A stretch of 64,000 nt of DNA. Source: a virus. Shown one piece after another: positions 32,847 to 41,650 of the stretch. Both the position numbers and the translations under genes were made by a program. Every line of letters begins with the position of its first letter. Within the stretch, counting starts at the first letter, position 1. The stretch spans positions 85,156 through 149,155 of the IMG/VR virus record IMGVR_UViG_3300017605_001304; one strand, given 5' to 3'. Under the pieces are notes generated by a model, which saw only the letters and a program-made list of their open reading frames with translations, made no database searches and was not told the DNA's origin.

Positions 32847-33384
32847 GGACGACCTCGTCACGTTCACGTCGTCGGGGCTCTCGTGCGCCGTCACGCGGAA
32901 CGCGGAGCTCCGCTCGCTCTGTGGCTACGTTGCCGTCCCCGACGACCACCCGCTCGCCTACGTCCATCCGACCTACTTTTTCTACCCTGAGCCCATCACG
33001 CTCACCGGGGATGAGCTGCAGGCACACGGCGGAATCACGTTCCGTGGCCGGGCGCAGTACCTCGCGAGGAGCCCATTCGGACGGAGGAAGTGCTGGGCCC
33101 TCGGCTTCGACGCCGGCCACGCCGGTGACGTCGTGCCTGGACTTCCTGACATGGCGCGGTTCGAAGATGCGAAGTACCGCACGGTTGAGTACATGGTCAA
33201 GCAGTGCGAGCGCCTCGCGAAGCAGCTCGCCGCGATCCCGCCGAATCGGCCGAACCAGATCTGGCAGAAGCTCGCGACCCGGGTCGACGCCGTGATGCAG
33301 GGATGGGTCGCGATGGAGATCGGGCGGGAACTGCCACTGGCTCGATCCTGCGAGATGTGGACGAATCGGATTCTGACCACTTAG
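32815..33384 (+). CDS. Conserved phage protein of the GYV-HP / HGG / FDxxHAGD type, 189 aa
   Basis: Contains CGYVAVPDDHPLAYVHP, HGGITF, WALGFDAGHAGDVVP and KYRTVEYMVKQCERLAKQL in the order I recall for an uncharacterised protein family of many phages. His, Asp and Gly conservation suggests an enzyme, but no activity is known to me. Last gene of the plus-strand island; its TAG overlaps the stop of the convergent gene. Confidence 0.6.
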   Translation: MANPKQPWEGEDDLVTFTSSGLSCAVTRNAELRSLCGYVAVPDDHPLAYVHPTYFFYPEPITLTGDELQAHGGITFRGRAQYLARSPFGRRKCWALGFDAGHAGDVVPGLPDMARFEDAKYRTVEYMVKQCERLAKQLAAIPPNRPNQIWQKLATRVDAVMQGWVAMEIGRELPLARSCEMWTNRILTT

Positions 33385-33830
33385 TCCGCTTCAGGTCGAG
33401 TCGCGAGCTCGGCCTGTAACGCGTGAAGAAGAGCCTGCAGCTCCTTAACATCTTCGTCGCGGTCTGGCCACTGTGAGACTTCCTTGAGAAGTCGCTCGGC
33501 TTCTAGCTCCGCCTGAATGAGGTCACCGACTCCAAGATCTTCTAGCCGGTTGTTCGCAACGGCATAGAGGCCGGAGAACTGGCCGCTGTGCCAATATCCC
33601 GCGATGCGGTGGATGTTGCTGTCATGCTCAGTGCCTTTACGTGCTACAAATGCTGCGAACTCGTCGTCGCCGACCGTTCTGCCCTTGACTTTCTCTTGCG
33701 GAGCCAGCTCGTACGCTGCGAAGTCGTCGGGCTCGGCTGGATCATCGAGAAAGCCGAACTCAGGATCCCATCCCTCCAGCAAGATCTCCTTCACCCGCTT
33801 CAGGATCTCATCGGCGGTTCTCTGCGTCAC
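33381..33830 (-). CDS. Hypothetical protein, 149 aa
   Basis: GTG at 33830 preferred (GGAG six bases upstream) over an ATG at 33842. N-terminus TADEILKRVKEILLEGWDP resembles the LLxEGxxP start of the PcfJ-like pair. The middle includes GTEHDSNIHRIAGYWHSG and the C-terminus is acidic and helical. Function unknown. Confidence 0.5.
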   Translation of the reverse strand: MTQRTADEILKRVKEILLEGWDPEFGFLDDPAEPDDFAAYELAPQEKVKGRTVGDDEFAAFVARKGTEHDSNIHRIAGYWHSGQFSGLYAVANNRLEDLGVGDLIQAELEAERLLKEVSQWPDRDEDVKELQALLHALQAELATRPEAD

Positions 33831-34431
33831 TGCGAGCTCCATCCCACGCGGACAAGAAGCTCGTCCACGGGAAGTTGTTGACGGCCACGATGAACCCCTT
33901 GGGGATCTGGGGGAGCGTGGCGCGCTGCCCGACTTGCAGGGCAGCGAGACCTGGGGCGTAGTCCTTGGGGACGTCCGCCACGAGGAACGGGAACTCGGGA
34001 TGAAGAACACGTCCGACGCTGCAGGAGACGACGCGTTGAAACCGCGGCCGCAAGCCTTCCATGCGGATGCCGTCGACCAGCCGAATGCGGTTCTCGTTGC
34101 GCATCGCGAAGTTCGCGAAGATCCGTGTGCAGCCGACCTCGACCGAGCGCAGGAACTTCTGCTCGTCCAGCAGACGTAGCGCATCCGTGATGCGCTGCGC
34201 ACAAGCGCGGTCGACCTTGCCGAAGAACTGCTCGCAGTAGTACGCGAGCTGGCGAGAGTTGCGACCGGGGTGGCCGTAGAAGACGCCCTCTACAGCCACC
34301 CGACCTGCGAGCTCGTAGATCTCGGGCGACTCGATCGCTCCAGAGAGCTTGAGCCCAATGCCCAGCAGGCGGACGAGGCTCAGTTTCGGTGCGGCAGCAG
34401 TCTGCATGGAGGATCGAGGCTCCGGGTTCAT
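33808..34431 (-). CDS. Hypothetical protein, 207 aa
   Basis: ATG at 34431 overlaps the upstream stop (ATGA). Helical first half (RQLAYYCEQFFGKVD, RITDALRLLDEQKFL), then beta (FPFLVADVPKDYAPGL, GFIVAVNNFPW). Lies beside the lysis-type genes; no lysin motif is visible. Confidence 0.5.
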   Translation of the reverse strand: MNPEPRSSMQTAAAPKLSLVRLLGIGLKLSGAIESPEIYELAGRVAVEGVFYGHPGRNSRQLAYYCEQFFGKVDRACAQRITDALRLLDEQKFLRSVEVGCTRIFANFAMRNENRIRLVDGIRMEGLRPRFQRVVSCSVGRVLHPEFPFLVADVPKDYAPGLAALQVGQRATLPQIPKGFIVAVNNFPWTSFLSAWDGARSDAENRR

Positions 34432-34850
34432 GCGTCGGCAGCAGTCTCAGCAGCCGCGGCGGCCGCGCGCTTGCGCAGCCACGCCACGACGGTCACGATG
34501 ATCAGCGTAGCGATTCCACCGGTCCCGTCATCGGGCGTGTCGCCTTCGGGCGGCTCGACCGGCGGACTCTCCGCGGCCGGCTCCGTCTTCGGCATGAGCC
34601 CGAGCGTCGCGTTGATCTGTTGCAGGTCGTCGTGCACGTGGGACATCTGCTCGTACGCCTGCGCCTTGGGGGCGCTCAAGTTCCACGTCAACGCAGCCCA
34701 GCCCGATTCTCCCGACGAGTTGACGTCGGTCTTCCAGGCGGGGCTGTCATACCGGCCCCAGTCATGGCCGTAGCCGACCGTGAGCGAGTCCGGGATAGCC
34801 GAGCCACATCCCCCGAGCAGGAGCACGGGGATAAGACTCAGCGCACGCAC
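34428..34850 (-). CDS. Candidate unimolecular spanin (lipoprotein with C-terminal membrane segment), 140 aa
   Basis: GTG start. MRALSLIPVLLLGGC is a lipoprotein signal with the lipobox Cys at 15. A periplasm-type domain and a Pro/Glu linker (PPVEPPEGDTPDDG) lead to a membrane helix GGIATLIIVTVVAWL (111-125) and a short Ala tail. An outer-membrane lipid anchor plus inner-membrane C-terminal helix is the topology of u-spanins such as T1 gp11. The holin-like gene one base upstream supports a lysis role. Confidence 0.6.
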   Translation of the reverse strand: MRALSLIPVLLLGGCGSAIPDSLTVGYGHDWGRYDSPAWKTDVNSSGESGWAALTWNLSAPKAQAYEQMSHVHDDLQQINATLGLMPKTEPAAESPPVEPPEGDTPDDGTGGIATLIIVTVVAWLRKRAAAAAAETAADA

Positions 34851-34851
34851 G

Positions 34852-35082
34852 TCAAGGCTTCTTCGGAGCGGCAGCCGTGTCCGCAGAGATCTTGGCGAGC
34901 GTCGCGCTCTTCTGGAAGTCGGCGATGCCCTGTGCGCCCATATAGACGAGCACGAGCTTGATGATCGAGTCCGTACGTTCGGCCGGGATGCCGAGCTTCT
35001 GGCCGTAGGCGGTGAGCACGAGGCCCACGATGGCCGCGATCGCCTTCTTGCTTTCGAGGAAACTCTTGAGCGTGTTCCACAT
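34852..35082 (-). CDS. Candidate holin, 76 aa
   Basis: Short N-terminal helix MWNTLKSFLESKK, hydrophobic AIAAIVGLVLTAYG, a turn with LGIPAERTD, second hydrophobic helix IIKLVLVYMGAQGIADF and a charged tail ending KKP. Size and two-helix layout match small phage holins. Located just before the spanin candidate; no endolysin is seen in the window. Confidence 0.55.
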   Translation of the reverse strand: MWNTLKSFLESKKAIAAIVGLVLTAYGQKLGIPAERTDSIIKLVLVYMGAQGIADFQKSATLAKISADTAAAPKKP

Positions 35083-35107
35083 GCGGAGGTTGTCCTTGTG
35101 AAAGACC

Positions 35108-35164
35108 GGGGCCCCGACCGGCGGGGTGCCAAGCCGGAGGAGCAGCTTGACGGGTCGGGGCCCC
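35108..35164 (-). terminator. 12-bp perfect inverted repeat after the giant gene
   Basis: GGGGCCCCGACC and its exact complement are separated by 33 bases, directly after the stop of the 1551-residue protein and before the holin-like gene. Each arm is itself palindromic at GGGGCCCC. Only TTT follows, so termination strength is uncertain. Confidence 0.45.
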
Positions 35165-35173
35165 GTGAGACCA

Positions 35174-38100
35174 TCAGTCCTTGGTGCCGAACATCTTGCG
35201 ACCGAGCACGAGGTCGATCGCATTCGCGTCAAGACCGAAGTACGGCGCGATCTTGAGCGAAGGGATGCCCTGCTCGCCCATCCCCTGCAGAGCCGCGAAG
35301 CCCTGCTCGGAGAACTCCATCTCGTAGCCCGCGGCGCGCAGCCGCGACGTCGCCTGAGCTGCGGAACCGGCCGGACCTTCGAGCGGCGCACCGCCCTGGC
35401 TCGGGTTCTGGCCCGCCTCTTCCTCGCGCAGCTCCTTCAGCACTTCCTTCACGTCGGGATCGCGCAACAGGTCCGCGGTGATGCTCTTCGGCCGCGTCCC
35501 TTCGCGCATGCGGAACTTGCGGTTGATCATGCGTGTTGCGAGCCCCTCTTCGTTGGATTCGGCCACGTTGGCCGGTGCCGCATCTTTGTTCTCGTACGAC
35601 GGATGCGGGTACTGGAACATCGCCAGCGCCTTCGGGCCGCCGTGGCCCGCCTGCGCCGCCTGATCACGGAAGTGGCTGTAGAGCTCTTCGAGCTCCTGCT
35701 TCCACGTGTAGAACTCCGGCCGCATCTTCACGCCGGGCTTCTGCTCGGCCTGCTTCATGCGGCCGAGCATGTCCTGAATCTCACCCATGATTCGCTGGAT
35801 CTGGTCCGGCTGCATCTTGCTCGGGCCGTACTGCGCGTACATGCCGAGGCCGGTGGTGTTGCCGAGGTGCCAGTCCTTCGCGAGCTGCAGCACGCGCTGG
35901 TCGCGCTTCATGCGCTGCTCGACCGCGAAGTTGTGGTCCTGCACCTTGCGCTGATCCGCGGCCGCAGCCCGACGCTGCTTGAACCAGTCCATGCCGCGCT
36001 GGATCAGGCCCGGCCGCGGCGGCGCCGAGAAGGCGTTGGCCGCCTGCGCGACGTCGACGTGAGCGCCCGGCGGCTTGGGCGCCGGGATGCCGGGGTCTGT
36101 CTGATTGGCCGTCGCAAGGTTCGGGTCCATGCCGACGTTGCCGCCAGGACGGACGGGGACCGGGCCCTTCGGGGGGCCTCCGAACGCCTTATCGATCCCC
36201 TGCGCCATCTCTTCCGGAGACCCCTTCTGGGGCGCTGGCTGGCCCTGAGACGGGTCGAACGAGAAATTGACGCCCTGGGCATCCCCGCTCGGCTGACCCT
36301 TCTGGCGGGCCCGCTGCTGCGCCATGGCCGCAGCACCCTTCAGAACGCTCTGATCCCGCGCCATCGGGCTCTTGTAGCCGCCCGAGGAGCCCTTACCGCG
36401 CATCCGGTACTGCCCGGCCTCGTCCAGCTCTTCCGCGGGCGGATCGAGCGGGAGGTCGATCAGGGCCGGACCGAGGTCCCTGGCACGCGCCAGGAAGGCC
36501 GGAGCGGTGTCCTGCTTCGTGTGCGCGAGCGCGATGACGTCTCGCTCTTCCGTGAGCCCGAAGACCACGTAGGGCCGCACGGTGAGCTCGACCGGCTCGC
36601 CCTCGGCCGTGAACGCCTGGAAGCGCTGCTTGGGCGTGATGATCGCGCCCTCAGCCACGGCGGGGTCGTTGGTCGGCTGGTCGGCCTTGGCGAAGTACGC
36701 CAGCGCCTGCCACGCCTTGTGCTCGATGTCGATCGTGGCGCGGACGCCCGGCTTGATCCCGTGCTTCAGGAGGGCGCGGCTCAGGTAGGGCCGCAGCACC
36801 TGGGACATGTCCGGTTCCTGGCCCTCGACCGCGTTCGGAAGAGCCGGCGGCCACTCACCGTAGACGCCGGACTTCACCTCGCTCACGATCTCGTCGATGG
36901 TGTTCTCGTTGCGCAGGTCCTGCGAGACGCCCGGCGGCATCTCGGAGTGGTCGACGCCGAGAGCCGGCGGAGCGTTCGGGTCGATCGCCCCCATGGGGTC
37001 CTGCGCAGGCTCCTGCCCAAGCAGGTCGTTCGCCTCGGTCTTCCCCGCCGTCTGCTTCGCACGCGACTTCGCGATCGCGTTCTGCGCGTCCTTCTCCAGG
37101 CCCTTGCTCTTCGCGTGGCCAAGAAGGTCCGCGAGCTCTTCGTGATCTTCCGGCGATGCGTCACCGCTCGCCGTCTTCTTCCCGAGCTGGTGGATCTTGA
37201 TCAGCAGGTCGGCCTCGTCGCGACCAACGAAAGCGCCGGACGCGGTGGACGTCGCTTCGTCCTTCTCGTCAGCATCGTCGGGGTGGTCGTGGTACGTGCC
37301 GCTGTCCGGGCACTCTGCGTCAACACACTGACCCGGCCCCTCGTCTGTTGATCCGTTGAGCGCGCGACGCCGCTGTCGCGCCGCGACATCTGCTTCCTTC
37401 CTCGCCTGCGGGAAGAGCTCCCTAGTCCGGCGCTTCTTTGCCTCCTCAACGACTTCACTCTCGGACTTCTTATGCTGCGATTCCGTATGTCCGCAGTCAC
37501 AGGTGTGATCGCCGCTGCCGTCGTCGTCATCATCCATGAACTTGTCACAGTCGCACTGCGTACACTTGCCGTAACCCTCGGTGACAACTTCACTCTCGGA
37601 CTTCTTGTCGCAGTTGCAGCAGCCATCCGCACAGCGGTCGCACCGCTGGCACAGATCAGCGGCACTCTGTTCCTTAGCGCCGCATGCCTCACACTTCTTG
37701 CTGCTCTCGTCCGAGCACTTGCAGGGGTCCTTGATGTTCACGCCCGGCTTGAGTTTGCCGCAGGTCTTGCAGCGCGGCCGGGACGTCGGAACGGAGTCCC
37801 GGACGATCTTGTACTCAGTCTTCAGCGTGAACGGGCCGTGCGCCTCGGCCGTCCGCGGGCTCCAGGAGCCGGCGAACTGGACCATGTGCTCGGCCTTCTC
37901 GACCGGCAGGACGAAGCCCGGACGATTCATGGAGTCGAAGTAGGGCTTGCCGAGGCCCCACGCGTACCCGAAGGACTCCGCCATCTCGACCGCACGCTCG
38001 CCCGTCTCGTTCGGGAACATCAGGAACGTGAAGCCGTCCGGCAGGCGCGTGAGCTCATCGCTCGCTTCGACGGGAGCCTCGGACAAGACCGTCCCTTGAA

Positions 38101-39829
38101 AGCGACCACGCACGACCTCGCAGGCCGTTTCGTAGTAGCCCTTCGAGACGTTGACGGTGTAGACGCGCGGGTCGCCCTGCTGCACTTCGAGCTTCTCGCT
38201 CGGGCGACGATGCGCCGGCAGGGTCTTGTACCACTCCTCGACGCGCGAGACCTTCGAGCGTGACTCGAACTGGAGCTCCGCGCTCTCGATGTGCTTCACC
38301 GCGGTCGCACGCAGGATGTTCGTCGCGGCCTGAGCCGGCGGCGCCAGCGCCTTGTGCAGCGGGTTCAGCGGGTGGTCCGTGTGCGACGTCTGCAGGAGGC
38401 CCGGCTTCGCCTCGTAGCGGCCGAAGTTCTCCTGGCTCGTCGCCTTGACCGCGCCGGTCTTCACGTTCTTGACGGTGATCGTGGCCGGCTTGCCCGGCAA
38501 CTGCTCCGACACCGCCGAGATGATCCAGTCGTCCTGCTGCGGATCGTCCTTCAGCTTGACCCGCTCGCCGATCTTCGGCGGAGCGTTGGGGTCGAGCGGG
38601 ATGTCCTCGTGGACGTCGGACTCCTTCTTGTCCGACTTGACGAACGGCTTCGGGCTCTCGCGACAGGTCTTGCAGTAGCGCTTGCCCATGAAGAAGCCAG
38701 TCTTCGCAGGCAGCGGTCCGCCGCACTGATCGCACTTCCTCTCGTCCTTCGCCTCGTAGGAGAGGATCTCCCCGTTCGTGAAGTCGTCGGGGTTGGTGAG
38801 GTCTTCCTTCTTCCGTGGCGCGTCGGCCGAGCGCTCGTATTCCTGGATGCGCTGGTCGGTCCAACCGTGGTCGCGCAGGAACTTCCGTGCCTGCTCCTTG
38901 TTCATGCCGCCCATGACGTTCGCTGCGGCGTCGTTCATCAGCAGCGTGCCCTTCGCGATCTTGAGCTGATGCTTCTCGGGCACGCCCTCGTCCAGCACGG
39001 GCTCGTTCAGGAGGCGGCTGTAGACGCGGCGCTCCTCGACGCGCGAAAGCGTCGTCATCTTCTGGCAGCCCTTGCAGACCAGCCGCGCACGGTGCTCGCG
39101 CATCAGCATGATCGCTTCGGACTTGCACTTGTCGCAAGACACGTCCTGGACCTGGACCGGCTCGTGGCCCTCCTTGTCCTCGGACTTCTCCTTCACGCGG
39201 ATCTGGAAGGTGCCGAGCGCGACGTCGTCCTTGGGACGCTTCAAGAGCTCCGCCACGCCCTGACGGTCGAGCATCGCGAGCGCCTGCTCGACCTTGTCGT
39301 CGGTGATCTGGTCGTTCAGGTAGACGTAGACGTCGTCGGTCTTGTCGTCGATCTCGACGTCGACGAGGTTGGCATCGAGGCCCGCCTCGACCAGCGCCGT
39401 CATGACGGAGGTCGCGAGCTCGTCGACGTCCTCCTTCAGGACCGGCGCGCCGTTCATCAGGCGCGAGATGTTCGCGACCGAGACGTCCTCGCTGTAGAGC
39501 TTGATGATGGCCTGCAGGCGCTCGCTCAGTGGACGTGGAGCCCCCGCCCGCATGACGCGGATCGCCTCGACCGAGTCCATCACCGAGGTGAAAGACTCCG
39601 CCTTCGGCTTGTCGGTGAGACGCTCGTACTCGGGGGACTTGCGGAAGTCATCGAGAACGTGACGACGGTTCTTGTGGACGAGGTCGTCGTTCTGCGACCA
39701 CTTCTGGCCGAACTTAAAGCCGTTGACCGACTTGAAATCGGCCTGTGGAGACTTGGGCATGCGATAGACCGGCTTGTCGGTCTCGAAGTCGACATCGAGC
39801 TCCAAGAACTCCATCTCTTCCCTATCCAT
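35174..39829 (-). CDS. Giant multi-zinc-cluster protein, 1551 aa
   Basis: ATG at 39829 (GGAG nine bases upstream). Cysteine clusters occur at about 232-255 (CDKC ... CKGC), 385-412 (CDQCGG ... CKTC) and 700-800 (dense: CKTCGK, CKCSD, CEACG, CQRCDRC, CNCD, CTQCDCD, CDCG). Twin KKSESEVV phrases flank the last cluster. Acidic and Pro/Gln-rich linkers (GQPAPQKGSPEEMAQG) and a helical C-terminus (MRPEFYTWKQELEELYSHF) follow. A large beta/alpha region at 950-1120 is unrecognised. Virion-packaged or host-takeover protein are both open options. Confidence 0.6.
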   Translation of the reverse strand: MDREEMEFLELDVDFETDKPVYRMPKSPQADFKSVNGFKFGQKWSQNDDLVHKNRRHVLDDFRKSPEYERLTDKPKAESFTSVMDSVEAIRVMRAGAPRPLSERLQAIIKLYSEDVSVANISRLMNGAPVLKEDVDELATSVMTALVEAGLDANLVDVEIDDKTDDVYVYLNDQITDDKVEQALAMLDRQGVAELLKRPKDDVALGTFQIRVKEKSEDKEGHEPVQVQDVSCDKCKSEAIMLMREHRARLVCKGCQKMTTLSRVEERRVYSRLLNEPVLDEGVPEKHQLKIAKGTLLMNDAAANVMGGMNKEQARKFLRDHGWTDQRIQEYERSADAPRKKEDLTNPDDFTNGEILSYEAKDERKCDQCGGPLPAKTGFFMGKRYCKTCRESPKPFVKSDKKESDVHEDIPLDPNAPPKIGERVKLKDDPQQDDWIISAVSEQLPGKPATITVKNVKTGAVKATSQENFGRYEAKPGLLQTSHTDHPLNPLHKALAPPAQAATNILRATAVKHIESAELQFESRSKVSRVEEWYKTLPAHRRPSEKLEVQQGDPRVYTVNVSKGYYETACEVVRGRFQGTVLSEAPVEASDELTRLPDGFTFLMFPNETGERAVEMAESFGYAWGLGKPYFDSMNRPGFVLPVEKAEHMVQFAGSWSPRTAEAHGPFTLKTEYKIVRDSVPTSRPRCKTCGKLKPGVNIKDPCKCSDESSKKCEACGAKEQSAADLCQRCDRCADGCCNCDKKSESEVVTEGYGKCTQCDCDKFMDDDDDGSGDHTCDCGHTESQHKKSESEVVEEAKKRRTRELFPQARKEADVAARQRRRALNGSTDEGPGQCVDAECPDSGTYHDHPDDADEKDEATSTASGAFVGRDEADLLIKIHQLGKKTASGDASPEDHEELADLLGHAKSKGLEKDAQNAIAKSRAKQTAGKTEANDLLGQEPAQDPMGAIDPNAPPALGVDHSEMPPGVSQDLRNENTIDEIVSEVKSGVYGEWPPALPNAVEGQEPDMSQVLRPYLSRALLKHGIKPGVRATIDIEHKAWQALAYFAKADQPTNDPAVAEGAIITPKQRFQAFTAEGEPVELTVRPYVVFGLTEERDVIALAHTKQDTAPAFLARARDLGPALIDLPLDPPAEELDEAGQYRMRGKGSSGGYKSPMARDQSVLKGAAAMAQQRARQKGQPSGDAQGVNFSFDPSQGQPAPQKGSPEEMAQGIDKAFGGPPKGPVPVRPGGNVGMDPNLATANQTDPGIPAPKPPGAHVDVAQAANAFSAPPRPGLIQRGMDWFKQRRAAAADQRKVQDHNFAVEQRMKRDQRVLQLAKDWHLGNTTGLGMYAQYGPSKMQPDQIQRIMGEIQDMLGRMKQAEQKPGVKMRPEFYTWKQELEELYSHFRDQAAQAGHGGPKALAMFQYPHPSYENKDAAPANVAESNEEGLATRMINRKFRMREGTRPKSITADLLRDPDVKEVLKELREEEAGQNPSQGGAPLEGPAGSAAQATSRLRAAGYEMEFSEQGFAALQGMGEQGIPSLKIAPYFGLDANAIDLVLGRKMFGTKD

Positions 39830-39901
39830 GTACGCAAGCTCCAACGGCGCCAAGGCGCGAGGATGAAGACATCGACGCAGCGTGACCGGTGAACACGAGC
39901 G

Positions 39902-39918
39902 CCCGCTGATGCAGCGGG
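39902..39918. other. Small hairpin upstream of giant gene
   Basis: CCCGCTG-ATG-CAGCGGG, a perfect 7-bp stem with a three-base loop, in the 105-base gap before the giant gene. It could be the end of the upstream transcript or part of its leader. Nothing else is evident in the gap. Confidence 0.35.
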
Positions 39919-39934
39919 GGAAACGGCGAGCACG

Positions 39935-40315
39935 CTAGGTCGACGGCGAGTTCGAGGACGGACGTTGCGGAGGCGTCCCAAGCTGGAAGCGGCCCTTGCA
40001 GACGTCCGTCAGGATCGATTGCGGCGGGTAACAGGTGACGAGTTTGATGCAGTCCGCCGCGGCATAGAGAGCAAGGTTGCGGATGCGCAGCCAGTTCTGG
40101 ATCGAGCGAGCGCCCGGCACGTGCCACATGAGGTTGCACTCAACGGCCGCGGTGAGCAGCGTCGGGGCGAATCCTTCGTCATGCACCTCGACCAGACGAC
40201 TCGGCGACAGGTAGGCCACGCTCAAGAGGGGCCACACCTGTCGGAGCACCAGATAGGCCGGCGAACGGTCCGGGCTGCCCAGGACCAACGCCAACGTCCG
40301 GGACGGACGTTCCAT
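39935..40315 (-). CDS. Hypothetical protein, possible array relative, 126 aa
   Basis: ATG at 40315 with GGAAC upstream, inside the end of the preceding zinc gene (137-base overlap). SIQNWLRIRNLALYAAADC and LVTCYPPQSILTDVC recall the 'Trp helix then P..L.D' pattern of the 47-62 kb small-gene array. Similarity is weak. Confidence 0.4.
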   Translation of the reverse strand: MERPSRTLALVLGSPDRSPAYLVLRQVWPLLSVAYLSPSRLVEVHDEGFAPTLLTAAVECNLMWHVPGARSIQNWLRIRNLALYAAADCIKLVTCYPPQSILTDVCKGRFQLGTPPQRPSSNSPST

Positions 40316-40508
40316 TGTTGTAGTTCCAGAGGGGCCGCGCGACGAGGACGACTTGACACGCACACGAACGGACCCACGGCGCGTGGATGACGTTGCACTT
40401 GGGGCAGATCCAGCCGGTTGGCTCGACGTCGTAGCGACGAAAGTGAAACTCGCCGCAGCGACAGGGCGTCAGGCCGTGGATGCTGCAGACCGGGTCGCCG
40501 GTGCTCAT
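40179..40508 (-). CDS. Small zinc-ribbon protein, 109 aa
   Basis: AGGAG before ATG at 40508. CSIHGLTPCRCGEFHF and GWICPKCNVIHAPWVRSCAC make a convincing two-part zinc ribbon in residues 8-52. The last third runs over the next gene and is Gly/Pro-rich, so the functional part is probably the first 60 residues. Confidence 0.5.
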   Translation of the reverse strand: MSTGDPVCSIHGLTPCRCGEFHFRRYDVEPTGWICPKCNVIHAPWVRSCACQVVLVARPLWNYNNGTSVPDVGVGPGQPGPFAGLSGAPTGVAPLERGLPVAESSGRGA

Positions 40509-40786
40509 GTCGTCACTCCTGCCCTGGCTTTGCGGATCGCGTGCAGGATGGTCGACTGCACGAACGCCCGTTCATCCCGACGCCCGCCGACGTAGCCGAT
40601 GACGATCGCGTCCAAAACGAGTGCAGCCAGGATCTCTTCCTGGCTGCCTCCCTGCGCGACCTGTTCTTTCACCAGCTCGGGGATGTCGAGCTTCATGCCC
40701 TCGATGAACAGCCGCGCGAGGTCGATGTCGCGCCTCTCCACTTCCCCCGACATCCCGAGGAACTTCTCGCGCAGCTTGCTGGGCAT
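40505..40786 (-). CDS. Hypothetical helical protein, 93 aa
   Basis: MPSKLREKFLGMSGEV start; helical throughout (ARLFIEGMKLDIPELVKEQ, EEILAALVLDAIVIGYVGG). Stop overlaps the zinc-ribbon gene start by four bases. Not recognised. Confidence 0.5.
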   Translation of the reverse strand: MPSKLREKFLGMSGEVERRDIDLARLFIEGMKLDIPELVKEQVAQGGSQEEILAALVLDAIVIGYVGGRRDERAFVQSTILHAIRKARAGVTT

Positions 40787-40795
40787 GCCTTCTCC

Positions 40796-41650
40796 TTATG
40801 CGACGGCTCCATTCTGGAGGCCGTGCTTCTTCAAGTCCTTCCACCCGAGCTGAGTCTTCTTCGCGGCGTAGCGCTCCGGCCGGACCTGCCGGCTGACGTT
40901 CACGTAGCGGCGCTCGATCTTGTCGTAGACCCACTCGCTCGACGGGTTCGGCTTCGTCAGCCACATCTCGACCAGCAGGGTGCCGTACACGTTTCGCTGC
41001 CCGAGCTTCGGCTGCTTGGGGAACGGCCGGAAGTCGACGCGGTACCAGATGCCGTCCAGGAGCTGGAACTCCGTCTTCGCATCGACTGCGATCTGGGTCA
41101 CCCGTGCCGGTGGTGGCCGGCCGAGCGTCTTCCCCCAGACCGTCTTCTTGTTCTCCGTCAGGACCCCGGTCTTGGGGTGCACGTAGAAGAGCCAGAGGCT
41201 GCCGTCGACCGGATACTCCGCGCCCGAGGCGCCCGACGAACTCCGGAAGCTGCGGAACGCGTGCTTGTCCGAGATCCAGACCTTCTTCGTCTGCTTCTCG
41301 ATGAACGTGTTCACGGCGACGTAGCCGTCCACGTGCTCGCGGATGTGCCGCTGCTGCGTGCTGTCGAGCTTCACGTGCTTGCTGATCTCGGCCTGGACCT
41401 TGTTCCACGGCCTGCCGCAGTTCGTGCGGAGGAAGCGGATCAGCGGACTCAGGTGGTCCGAGAGCTCCTTCTCGCCGCCGGCCGCCTTGTACGGCTTGCG
41501 CATGCCCTCGCGGGTCGGCGGGTCGTGCCGCTCGTCAGCCTCGTCGTCGTCCCCGAGCTTGCGCTTGAAGCGGACGTGCCGGTACTTCAGGCCGCCGTAA
41601 CCCGGGTGACGCGGACGCTCTGTAAGGACCTTGCTGAAGTCAGCGCGCAC
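40796..41650 (-). CDS. Hypothetical conserved-looking protein, 284 aa
   Basis: GTG start behind AGGAG. Features: basic N-terminus (GGLKYRHVRFKRKLGDDD), LIRFLRTNCGRPWNKVQAEI with HIREHVDGYV, then a beta-rich region (GSLWLFYVHPKTGVL, GIWYRVDFRPFP). The GRPWxKVxxEI...HVxxHV phrase resembles, from memory, hypothetical proteins of Planctomycetes; this is unverified. Function unknown. Confidence 0.5.
   Translation of the reverse strand: MRADFSKVLTERPRHPGYGGLKYRHVRFKRKLGDDDEADERHDPPTREGMRKPYKAAGGEKELSDHLSPLIRFLRTNCGRPWNKVQAEISKHVKLDSTQQRHIREHVDGYVAVNTFIEKQTKKVWISDKHAFRSFRSSSGASGAEYPVDGSLWLFYVHPKTGVLTENKKTVWGKTLGRPPPARVTQIAVDAKTEFQLLDGIWYRVDFRPFPKQPKLGQRNVYGTLLVEMWLTKPNPSSEWVYDKIERRYVNVSRQVRPERYAAKKTQLGWKDLKKHGLQNGAVA

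Noticed and set aside
35126-39892. Two plus-strand open frames of 741 and 533 codons
   Set aside because: Antisense to the cysteine-rich giant gene; no motifs and no start signals.
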